Source of the DNA: Synechococcus sp. UW105
Lineage (GTDB): Bacteria; Cyanobacteriota; Cyanobacteriia; PCC-6307; Cyanobiaceae
Assembly (NCBI RefSeq): GCF_900473935.1
Contig: NZ_UCNN01000008.1
Coordinates: forward strand, 62,001 to 126,000
Direction: 5' to 3'
DNA length: 64,000 nucleotides
Notes under the pieces: model-generated
Databases searched by the model: none
Told to the model about the DNA's origin: nothing
Seen by the model: only the letters and a program-made list of their open reading frames with translations
Shown: positions 1 to 7,635 of the stretch, in pieces
Position numbering within the stretch: position 1 is the stretch's first letter
How the letters are laid out: each line of letters begins with the position of its first letter
Translations under genes and position numbers: made by a program

Positions 1-138
1 AGTCGAGAAGGTAATGAGAATGACAAAACCGATGGTGCTTCTGTGTAATCAACGACATTGAGCCCCGGATGCGTAACAACAGCCACCTGTCGGGACCTAG
101 CTGTTGGCGTTCAATTCCAATGAGCGCGAGCAGCGGTG

Positions 139-1614
139 ATGTTCACGGAATACAGACCAACGTCTGGATATGACGAATACTTCTGCCGGCGTGATGAGGC
201 TCCTCGCTCATCTCTCGAGCCTCTGCTGTCCTCTCTGGGGCAGATGGGCATTGCCGAACTCAACCGAAACCATGCCGCCGCCAGTCATCTACTTCGGCGC
301 TTAGGGGCCACCTTTCGCCTCAATGAAAGTGGCATCCATAGCGGCGAACGGATCCTGCCCTTCGATCCGCTTCCACGCCTAATTGGCAGCAGCGAGTGGC
401 AACGTCTCGAACAGGGGCTGATCCAGCGTCTTGAGGCGATCGACTGCTTTCTCGCCGACGTCTATGGCCCCCAACAGATTCTGAAGGACGGAGTAATTCC
501 CCGTTCCGATGTGGAGAGCTCCGCCGGCTGGCGGCCAGACATCCAAGGCATCACCCTGCCCCTGAATCGCTGGTGCCATGTCTCCGGTTTAGACCTGATC
601 CGCGATGGTGAAGGCACCTGGCGAGTCCTGGAGGACAACCTGCGCTGTCCGTCCGGGGTGGCCTACTTCTTGGAAAACAGGCGCGTGATGAAGCGCTTGT
701 TCCCAAGCCTGTTTGAGGGAAGAACGGTGCAACCGATCGACGACTATCCCTCTCACCTGCTGCGCACCCTTCAAGACATCGCTCCCTGGAATGATGCACC
801 TCAAGTGGTGCTGCTCACTCCTGGCGTGTACAACAGCGCCTACTTCGAGCACAGCTACCTTGCACAGCAAATGGGCATTCCCCTCGTTGAGGGGCGCGAT
901 TTGGTCTGCGAAGACAGCCGGGTCTGGATGCGAAGCACCAATGGGCTTCGAGCGGTTGACGTCATCTACCGCCGCATTGACGATGATTTCCTAGACCCGA
1001 CTGTGTTCCGCAGCGACTCAATCCTGGGGATCCCGGGGCTGATTGAGGTGCTGCGTCAAGGCAAGGTGGCCATCGCCAATGCACCAGGCACAGGCGTAGC
1101 CGACGACAAACTGATCTACGCCCATGTACCGGCGATGATCCATTACTACCTCGGCGAAGAGCCGATCATCGAGAACGTTCCCACCTACCTGTGCTCTCGC
1201 GAGTCAGACCGCCAATACGTTCTCGACCACCTCGAACACCTGGTGGTGAAATCCGTGGCCGAAGCCGGAGGCTATGGAATGCTGATCGGCGCTCAAGCCA
1301 GTCGCTCGGAACTCGCCTGCTTCGACGCCAAGATCCGCGCCAATCCGCGCAACTTCATCGCCCAACCGACACTGCAACTCTCCACCGTGCCCTCCCTAAG
1401 CGACGGCGAGCTGTATCCATGCCACGTTGATCTTCGCCCTTACGTCCTGCGCGGCAAGAGCAACTGGGTCAGCCCGGGAGGATTAACGCGCGTGGCGCTC
1501 AAGCGGGGCTCCTTGGTGGTGAATTCTTCCCAGGGCGGCGGCTGCAAGGACACCTGGATCGTGGATGAGCATCACGTCAGTGCCGGTCACCATCAGGAGG
1601 CTGTGCCGTGTTGA
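139..1614 (+). CDS. circularly permuted ATP-grasp protein (COG2308 type)
   Basis: The 491-residue protein has the hallmarks of the circularly permuted ATP-grasp family (old DUF404/DUF407): WCHVSGLDLIRDGEGTW with LEDNLRCPSG around residues 150-170, a DDKLIYAHVPAMI stretch near 325, and VVKSVAEAGGYGM near 370. ATP-grasp enzymes join an acid to an amine or thiol using ATP, and this family is predicted to make a peptide-like bond, but its substrate is unknown. A GTG at 136 lies directly before the ATG at 139; I prefer the ATG. The stop overlaps the next gene by 7 bases, and three genes in a row (ATP-grasp, alpha-E, transglutaminase-like) form the usual operon of this family. Family assignment is firm; function is open. 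Confidence 0.9.
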   Translation: MFTEYRPTSGYDEYFCRRDEAPRSSLEPLLSSLGQMGIAELNRNHAAASHLLRRLGATFRLNESGIHSGERILPFDPLPRLIGSSEWQRLEQGLIQRLEAIDCFLADVYGPQQILKDGVIPRSDVESSAGWRPDIQGITLPLNRWCHVSGLDLIRDGEGTWRVLEDNLRCPSGVAYFLENRRVMKRLFPSLFEGRTVQPIDDYPSHLLRTLQDIAPWNDAPQVVLLTPGVYNSAYFEHSYLAQQMGIPLVEGRDLVCEDSRVWMRSTNGLRAVDVIYRRIDDDFLDPTVFRSDSILGIPGLIEVLRQGKVAIANAPGTGVADDKLIYAHVPAMIHYYLGEEPIIENVPTYLCSRESDRQYVLDHLEHLVVKSVAEAGGYGMLIGAQASRSELACFDAKIRANPRNFIAQPTLQLSTVPSLSDGELYPCHVDLRPYVLRGKSNWVSPGGLTRVALKRGSLVVNSSQGGGCKDTWIVDEHHVSAGHHQEAVPC

Positions 1615-2603
1615 GCCGCGTCGCCGATTCCCTCTACTGGATCCATCGCTATCTAGAGAGAGCAGAGAACATCTCCCGCTTTTTAGAAGTCAGTGGGGCC
1701 ATGGCCCTCGATTGCCCTCCCGGCAGTGCCGAACCCTGGTTGCCCCTGGTCGAAGCCAGCGGCGATCGTCACCGATTTGATCTGGCCTATCCAGCTGGCA
1801 GCCCCAGAGAGGTGATCCGCTTTCTGCTCTACGACCTGGACAACCCCAACAGCATCGTGCGCTGTATTTCCAGCGCCCGCGAGAACGCGCGCCAGATTCG
1901 TGATGTCATCACGACCGAGATGTGGGAACAGATCAATGATCTGCACTGGAGCTTGCAGGTTGGTGAACCGATCTGGCAGGAGCCGCTGCAAGAGCAGCTG
2001 GGCACTATCCGTCGAGGATGCCAGATCTTCTACGGCATCACCGAAGCCAGCCTCAGCCGCGATCTGAGTTGGCTGTTCAGTCAGCTGGGGCGTTTGATCG
2101 AGCGCGCCGACAAAACCTCTCGCATCCTCGATGTGAAGTACTTCCTGCTCCTGCCATCACCGGAGGCGGTGGGAGGCGTCCTAGACGAACTGCAGTGGAT
2201 CACTCTGCTGCGCACCGCCGGTGCCTATCAGATGTACCGCCAGAAGATGCAGCAGGCGATCAATCCGATCTCCGTAGCCAGCTTCCTTCTGCTCGATCCG
2301 ATTTTTCCCCGCTCGGTGCGCTTCTGCCTACAAGGCATCAACGCCACATTGGAACAAATTCAACAGCAACCTGTGCAGGGGCCTCCAGATGATCTCGACT
2401 GTTTGAGCGGTCAACTGCTCGCCCGCTGGAGTTACGTACGCATCGATGCCTTGATCAACGCTGGTCTGCACGAGGCCATCGACCAACTACAGCAAGACCT
2501 CAACCGCCTCCACACGCTGATCCAAGCGCGTTACTTCACCACGACTGACCTACGCCCCAACGTCGCCAATCCCGAATGCGTGCTCACATCTTTCACCGCC
2601 TGA
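1608..2603 (+). CDS. alpha-E domain protein (COG2307 type)
   Basis: The 331-residue protein is rich in alpha helix and matches the alpha-E family (old DUF403). It begins MLSRVADSLYWIHRYLERAEN, typical of the family, and later has LIERADKTSRILDVKYF near residue 165. The family nearly always accompanies a circularly permuted ATP-grasp protein and a transglutaminase-like protein, and is thought to act with them in an uncharacterised peptide synthesis or modification step. It starts with GTG inside the last codons of the ATP-grasp gene and overlaps the next start by 28 bases, so the three are probably translated together. No catalytic residue can be named. Confidence 0.9.
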   Translation: MLSRVADSLYWIHRYLERAENISRFLEVSGAMALDCPPGSAEPWLPLVEASGDRHRFDLAYPAGSPREVIRFLLYDLDNPNSIVRCISSARENARQIRDVITTEMWEQINDLHWSLQVGEPIWQEPLQEQLGTIRRGCQIFYGITEASLSRDLSWLFSQLGRLIERADKTSRILDVKYFLLLPSPEAVGGVLDELQWITLLRTAGAYQMYRQKMQQAINPISVASFLLLDPIFPRSVRFCLQGINATLEQIQQQPVQGPPDDLDCLSGQLLARWSYVRIDALINAGLHEAIDQLQQDLNRLHTLIQARYFTTTDLRPNVANPECVLTSFTA

Positions 2604-3472
2604 CGTATCAATACGCGGACCCGGTGACGCTGGGGGAACACCGCCTCTGTCTGAAACCTCGGGGCCAGGGATTTCAACGCCTACTCGAGCACCAGCTCAT
2701 GGTGCTTCCGGAACCAAGCCAGCAAAGGGAACTCTTGGCCGCCAGCGGTGACGAAATCCTCAGACTCAACTTTTTCGGCAGCACCGACCGACTCTGCTTC
2801 GAAGCGCGCAGCTGTGTCGAAACACGACCAGCCCCACCCCTCGAGATCTGCTTCAACGGCCTGGAGCCATCCCTTCCCTACCCCCGAGGCCAACTCAATC
2901 AGGATCTGCTCGGCGCTCTGGAGGGGTGGCTACCCAATGGCCAACACGAACCTGCGGCGATCGATCTCACCCAGGAGGCGCTGATGGGCAGCAATCAACA
3001 GACCCTTGCATTCCTGATGCAACTGATCGGGCTGATCCAAGATCGAGTGAAATACACCCAGCGCCATCTGGGCCCGGCCTGGCCAGCAGGCCGCACACTG
3101 CGGGAACGAATTGGTTCATGCCGGGATCTAGCGATGCTGATGGTGACCTGCTGCAGGGTGGTGGGCCTTCCGGCACGGTTTGTGAGCGGCTATCAGCTGC
3201 TGGATCCGGCCCCAGAGCACTACGACCTACACGCCTGGGCGGAGGTGTATGTGCCAGGCGCCGGCTGGCGTGGTTTTGACCCCAGTGCCGGCAGTGAAGT
3301 GAATGAGCGATACGTCGTCCTGGCCACCTCATCCAAAGCGGCTCTCACCGCAGCGGTCAGCGGCACGTTCAGTGGTCCGCCCCAGACCGAAAGTGAGCTG
3401 AGCTGGAGCATCAGCGTCCAGGAGGAGCCAATCCCTGCCAAAGCAGCGAATGCGCTGATTCAGGCGGCCTGA
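2576..3472 (+). CDS. transglutaminase-like cysteine protease family protein
   Basis: The 298-residue protein has an N-terminal beta-rich region (IFHRLTYQYADPVTLGEHRL) followed by a transglutaminase core. The likely catalytic triad is visible: Cys in GSCRDLAMLMV near residue 182, His in DLHAWAEVYVPG near 218, and Asp in GWRGFDPSAG near 233. Such proteins cut or form isopeptide-type bonds. It is the third gene of the ATP-grasp/alpha-E operon and may process the product of the ATP-grasp partner, which is inference. Its 3' end overlaps the convergent cupin-like gene by 13 bases. Confidence 0.9.
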   Translation: MRAHIFHRLTYQYADPVTLGEHRLCLKPRGQGFQRLLEHQLMVLPEPSQQRELLAASGDEILRLNFFGSTDRLCFEARSCVETRPAPPLEICFNGLEPSLPYPRGQLNQDLLGALEGWLPNGQHEPAAIDLTQEALMGSNQQTLAFLMQLIGLIQDRVKYTQRHLGPAWPAGRTLRERIGSCRDLAMLMVTCCRVVGLPARFVSGYQLLDPAPEHYDLHAWAEVYVPGAGWRGFDPSAGSEVNERYVVLATSSKAALTAAVSGTFSGPPQTESELSWSISVQEEPIPAKAANALIQAA

Positions 3473-3951
3473 AGCACGGGTCGCACACCATGCAGCAAAG
3501 GCTTCGGGGCCGACGCCACAGTTGCTGCCATCAACGCCGGAATGCGAGCACTGTTATACACCCGAAATTCCCGCAGCAAGGACACACCTTGTTCACGCAC
3601 GGCCTGATTGAGCACCACCGATCCCTCGGCATCAGAAATCGAACGATGGAACGTGCCGGGTGGGATGCGCAGGATGTCGCCACCACTGTTTAAACGAACG
3701 ATGTGGAAGGGAACATCCCAGGCGAGGTTCACCAAATAGAACGTGCGTCCGCCGCTAGCCGCCAGCAGATTGTCCTCCTGATGGGGATGGAGATAAAACT
3801 GCCAGGCCCCTGTCTCCGGGTCGTCCGGAGGACTAACGGCCGGTCCTGAATGAATCACCAGATCACGGGCATTCGACGTCTCCACCGTCACGTCGAAGAA
3901 ACGCACCGATGGCGTGTCGCGAAACCGTTCATAGGCCAGCAGCTCGAACAT
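3460..3951 (-). CDS. small cupin-like conserved hypothetical protein
   Basis: The 163-residue protein looks like a single-domain cupin: FYLHPHQEDNLLAASG near residues 52-67 supplies a His-x-His and a Glu, and IPPGTFHRSISDAEGS near 95-110 resembles the second cupin motif with its His. Cupins often bind a metal through such residues and may be sugar isomerases, dioxygenases or simple binding proteins; nothing here picks one. It runs against the transglutaminase gene and stands apart from moaA by about 110 bases. I do not recognise a specific orthologue. Confidence 0.7.
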   Translation of the reverse strand: MFELLAYERFRDTPSVRFFDVTVETSNARDLVIHSGPAVSPPDDPETGAWQFYLHPHQEDNLLAASGGRTFYLVNLAWDVPFHIVRLNSGGDILRIPPGTFHRSISDAEGSVVLNQAVREQGVSLLREFRVYNSARIPALMAATVASAPKPLLHGVRPVLQAA

Positions 3952-4064
3952 GGTGTGAATCCAGTCAAGGCAGCTCTCTTGCTTGGTTGTATCGAAACCG
4001 CCCGATCAACGTGGTGGCAACCAACACCCCTTTCACCACGGCTTGCGGCTCAACCGCACTCAGA

Positions 4065-5114
4065 TCAGCCCCCCAGGTAGGCCATCTCCGCATGGGGCGA
4101 CGGTGAACCCAGCTGGGCCCGCAGCTCACTGAAACGATCCTCCCGTCCATGCCAGGCGGCGGTCAGCACTGCCATCAGGCCGGCGTGATCGGGACGGGGC
4201 ATCAACCAGCGGCGTAGGTCAAGCCCCTCATTCGCGAACAGACAGGTGAAGGCCAGACCATCGGCGGTGACCCGCAGCCGGTTGCAATCACCACAAAACG
4301 GCTCGGTGATGGAGGCAATCACCCCCACAACCCCACCACCATCTCGATAACGCCAACGATTTGCAGTGGCGTGATGAGCACGACCCACAGGCTCGAGCGG
4401 CCAGTGACGGTGCAAACGGGCAATCATCTCCGCAGCCGGCACAACCTGCTGCTCGGTCCAGCCGTTGCGATTGCCCACATCCATATATTCGATCAGGCGC
4501 AGCTCCAGCTGCTGCTCGCGGGCCAGTGCCGCCAAAGGAATGAGCTGGTCCTGATTGACACCGTTCTGGATCACACTGTTCAACTTCAATTGGCCAAGAC
4601 GCGGATCGAAGCCAGCCGCCCGAGCAGCCTTGAGAGCTCTCAGCACCTGAGCCAGCAAACGCTCACCCGTGCGCGCCTCCCCAGGCAAACCCGTCATACG
4701 CGCCACGCTGATGGCATCAGCTCCATCCAAACTGATCGTGACGCGGTCCAACCCAAGGGCCTTGAGCTGAAGGGCCCGCTGCGGCGTGAGCAGAATACCG
4801 TTACTGGTCAAAGTGAGCTGACGCAACTGGTGCAAGGGATCAGAGGGATCGGTACGACCCGCGGCAAGTTGCTCCAGCAATGGCCAAAGCCGATCACTGA
4901 GTAAAGGCTCGCCACCAGTGAGCCGCAACGTGTGGGCACCGAGCCGGCAGGCTGCGCGGATCACCGCCAACTGGGCCTCGAGATTCAACAGACCTTCCGG
5001 CTCCTTCGCATCCGGGCAACAGTAGGGACAGGCCAGATTGCAGCGAGCGGTCAGCGAGAGGCGCAACACCCCTAGGGGGCGATCCAGCTGATCGATTACA
5101 GGAGCCACGGTCAT
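4065..5114 (-). CDS. moaA: GTP 3',8-cyclase MoaA (molybdenum cofactor, first step)
   Basis: This 349-residue radical SAM enzyme converts GTP to 3',8-cyclo-7,8-dihydro-GTP, the first step of molybdenum cofactor synthesis. The N-terminal cluster motif is Cys25-x3-Cys29-x2-Cys32 (RCNLACPYC), followed by LTGGEPLL. The C-terminal cluster is in FCGDCNRLRVTADGLAFTC, matching the CX2CX13C pattern. The protein ends in Gly-Gly, needed in MoaA for catalysis. Its ATG shares four bases (ATGA) with the stop of mobA, so the two are one operon. It supplies cofactor for NarB downstream. Confidence 0.97.
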   Translation of the reverse strand: MTVAPVIDQLDRPLGVLRLSLTARCNLACPYCCPDAKEPEGLLNLEAQLAVIRAACRLGAHTLRLTGGEPLLSDRLWPLLEQLAAGRTDPSDPLHQLRQLTLTSNGILLTPQRALQLKALGLDRVTISLDGADAISVARMTGLPGEARTGERLLAQVLRALKAARAAGFDPRLGQLKLNSVIQNGVNQDQLIPLAALAREQQLELRLIEYMDVGNRNGWTEQQVVPAAEMIARLHRHWPLEPVGRAHHATANRWRYRDGGGVVGVIASITEPFCGDCNRLRVTADGLAFTCLFANEGLDLRRWLMPRPDHAGLMAVLTAAWHGREDRFSELRAQLGSPSPHAEMAYLGG

Positions 5115-5698
5115 GCCTCTAACGCTGCCAGATCAGCAGGAGCATTCACATTGCGAAGAGCAGCAGCAGGCAGACGAACCGTCTGATGGGGAATCCGATC
5201 CAGCCAGCGCAACCAACGTCGATCGTCTTGCTGCAACTGCTGCCGAAGCAGCGGCTGAAACGGTGCACCGGAGGGATAGATGCCCAGTAAGGGTTGCAAG
5301 CGTTCGCCATCATCCGCTACGGCCACACGCTGGGGATCGGTCTGCCAGTCATCGATTAACTGCTGCAGCACCGCTGGAGTGAGTAACGGCATATCCACCG
5401 GCGCCACCAACAATGGATAACCAGAGTCAACAGCCAAGACCCGCTCCAACGCACGCAAAGGCCCCTGCCAGGGGGGCGATTCCAGCATCACTTGCACCTG
5501 AGGCCGTCCATGCAGCAGCGCTTGGTGGGACTGATGTCGGCTCACCACCAAAACCGGCAACTGCAATGCCCGCAGATGATCAACAAGGGTGGGCAACCAG
5601 AGGCCACCGCTGGGATGGGAAAGCAATGCCTTATCGCGACCCATCCGTTCACTGGCACCGCCACTGAAAACGCAGGCTGTGAGGCCATCAGATCTCAT
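5111..5698 (-). CDS. mobA: molybdenum cofactor guanylyltransferase MobA
   Basis: The protein (195 residues from the ATG at 5698) carries the nucleotidyltransferase signature FSGGASERMGRDKALL near its start and VAPVDMPLLTPAVL further on, as in MobA, which adds GMP to molybdopterin to give the MGD cofactor used by nitrate reductases of the NarB type. An open frame runs upstream to 5764, but those residues do not fit the family, so I place the start at MRSDGLTACVFSGG. It is translationally coupled to moaA and diverges from the nitrate permease gene. Confidence 0.92.
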   Translation of the reverse strand: MRSDGLTACVFSGGASERMGRDKALLSHPSGGLWLPTLVDHLRALQLPVLVVSRHQSHQALLHGRPQVQVMLESPPWQGPLRALERVLAVDSGYPLLVAPVDMPLLTPAVLQQLIDDWQTDPQRVAVADDGERLQPLLGIYPSGAPFQPLLRQQLQQDDRRWLRWLDRIPHQTVRLPAAALRNVNAPADLAALEA

Positions 5699-5857
5699 CA
5701 CAACAGGTGACCAAACGACCACTGAAGCCAACGGGCAATCGTGCCAAAACATCACGGCAAACATGTAGCAATGATCACCTTTGAAAGATCAATCGCAAGA
5801 ACTCATTGCATTGATTAGCGTAAATAATGTTTAGCGAGAACCGTTTTCACTTGTTTA

Positions 5858-5900
5858 GTAGCCGCTGCAACCATTGGAAGGGTAGCGAGTGGCGTTTAAT
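5858..5900 (+). promoter_or_regulatory. candidate NtcA-activated promoter of the nitrate permease gene
   Basis: A near-match to the NtcA box GTAN8TAC lies at 5858-5871 (GTA, eight bases, AAC; one mismatch). A -10-like TTTAAT follows at 5895-5900, with 23 bases between, close to the usual spacing of NtcA-activated promoters. A second weak match, GTAN8CAC, is at 5765-5778 but has no suitable -10. NtcA control of nitrate permease genes is well known in cyanobacteria; this exact site is inferred from pattern alone. Confidence 0.45.
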
Positions 5901-5991
5901 CAATTTGCGAACGGTCCTTTTGTTCAGCGCCGTCTAATTCCATCCTCAGCACTTCTCTTCTGACGCTCGAGGGCACCAAAATTTCACTTTC

Positions 5992-7554
5992 ATGCTTGGC
6001 GATCTTTGGTCGTTCCAAGGGAGATATCGAACACTTCATCTCACTTGGATTGCCTTTTTCCTGACGTTCGTCGTCTGGTTCAATCTGGCCCCTCTAGCCA
6101 CCACAGTACGAGCAGATCTCGGCCTCGAACTCGGCCAGATCCGCACGGTGGCGATCTGCAACGTGGCCCTCACCATCCCAGCTCGGGTGCTGATCGGCAT
6201 GCTGCTCGACAAATTCGGACCCCGGATTACCTATTCCTCGATCCTGGTCTTCTCGGCCTTTCCCTGCCTGCTGTTTGCCTCCGCTCAGAACTTCAACCAG
6301 CTGGTCGTAGCCCGTCTGCTGCTCTCCATTGTCGGCGCCGGCTTCGTGATCGGCATCCGCATGGTGGCTGAGTGGTTCCCGCCCAAAGAAATCGGCCTAG
6401 CTGAAGGCATCTACGGCGGCTGGGGCAACTTCGGCTCGGCCTTCTCGGCACTCACCATGGTGTTTCTAGCTGGCGTTCTCTCGTTCTCCGGTGGCTTCGA
6501 ACTACCAACAGGTGCAGTGCTGAACTGGCGCGCTGCGATCGCCCTCACAGGCATTATCTCTGCCCTTTACGGCGTCTTCTATTTCTTCAACGTCACCGAT
6601 ACACCTCCAGGCAAGGCCTATCAAAAGCCAGAGAAAACCGCTGGATTGGAAGTGACCTCTATGCGTGATTTCTGGGGCCTGCTGGGCATGAATGTCCCCT
6701 TTGCTGCGATTCTGTGCGTGCTCTGCTGGCGCCTGCAGAAAGTGGGCTTCCTCACTGCCGCCACCTATCCACTGGCCCTCGGCGCTGTTGCCCTCTGGTT
6801 TGCCTTCCAAACCTGGGGCATCATCCGCACCAACCGTGAACTGATCCTGGGCAACAAGGTCTACCCCAAGGAAGACCGCTACGAGTTCCGTCAGGTGGCC
6901 ATTCTGGAACTCACCTACATCGTCAACTTCGGTTCCGAGCTCGCTGTGGTGTCGATGCTGCCCACCTTCTTTGAAACCACGTTTGATCTGCCAAAAGCGA
7001 CGGCCGGCATTCTTGCCTCCTGCTTTGCATTCGTGAACCTGATTGCCCGCCCTGCAGGTGGTTTGATTTCCGACAAAGTCGGCAGCCGCAAGAACACCAT
7101 GGGCTTCCTCACCGCCGGCCTGGGCTTTGGCTACCTGGTGATGAGCATGATCAAACCCGGCACCTTCTCAGGGGCCAGCGGCATCACCGTGGCCGTGGTG
7201 ATCACGATGCTTGCGTCCTTCTTTGTGCAATCCGGAGAAGGTGCAACCTTTGCCCTAGTCCCTCTGGTGAAGCGTCGCGTCACCGGTCAGGTTGCCGGGC
7301 TGGTGGGTGCCTACGGAAATGTCGGTGCTGTGACCTATCTCACCATCTTCAGCCTGCTGCCGATGTGGATGGGTGGTGGTTCAGATCCCTCACCGGAGGT
7401 GATCGCCAACTCGAACAGTGCCTTTTTCATGATCCTTGGCATTGCTGGGCTGATTGTGGCCTTCTTCTGCTTCTTCTTCCTGAAGGAACCGAAAGGGTCT
7501 TTCGCAGAACTGCATGAAGGAGAAGAAGCGATTCCTGTGCTGGCTGGTCGCTGA
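5992..7554 (+). CDS. napA: nitrate/nitrite permease, MFS type (NapA/NrtP)
   Basis: This 520-residue inner-membrane protein has about twelve hydrophobic segments and belongs to the nitrate/nitrite porter branch of the major facilitator superfamily. Both nitrate signature motifs are present: GWGNFGSAF near residue 145 and GLVGAYGNVGAV near 440. LLDKFGPRIT after the second segment matches the MFS loop motif. Marine Synechococcus use this single-protein permease (called NapA or NrtP) in place of the NrtABCD ABC transporter. It is followed by a hairpin terminator and then narB, so it probably has its own promoter upstream. Confidence 0.95.
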   Translation: MLGDLWSFQGRYRTLHLTWIAFFLTFVVWFNLAPLATTVRADLGLELGQIRTVAICNVALTIPARVLIGMLLDKFGPRITYSSILVFSAFPCLLFASAQNFNQLVVARLLLSIVGAGFVIGIRMVAEWFPPKEIGLAEGIYGGWGNFGSAFSALTMVFLAGVLSFSGGFELPTGAVLNWRAAIALTGIISALYGVFYFFNVTDTPPGKAYQKPEKTAGLEVTSMRDFWGLLGMNVPFAAILCVLCWRLQKVGFLTAATYPLALGAVALWFAFQTWGIIRTNRELILGNKVYPKEDRYEFRQVAILELTYIVNFGSELAVVSMLPTFFETTFDLPKATAGILASCFAFVNLIARPAGGLISDKVGSRKNTMGFLTAGLGFGYLVMSMIKPGTFSGASGITVAVVITMLASFFVQSGEGATFALVPLVKRRVTGQVAGLVGAYGNVGAVTYLTIFSLLPMWMGGGSDPSPEVIANSNSAFFMILGIAGLIVAFFCFFFLKEPKGSFAELHEGEEAIPVLAGR

Positions 7555-7597
7555 CCCCTCAAACCCCACAACAAACGCCGCAGATTGCGGCTCCATG

Positions 7598-7622
7598 GCC
7601 TGGGCTAAAAGCCCAGGCTTTT
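7598..7622 (+). terminator. intrinsic terminator between nitrate permease and narB
   Basis: A perfect 9-base-pair stem (GCCTGGGCT / AGCCCAGGC) with a 3-base loop is followed by TTTT. It lies 43 bases after the permease stop and only 13 bases before narB. It would end most permease transcripts, or attenuate read-through into narB. Confidence 0.85.
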
Positions 7623-7635
7623 CATTCTCAAAGCC

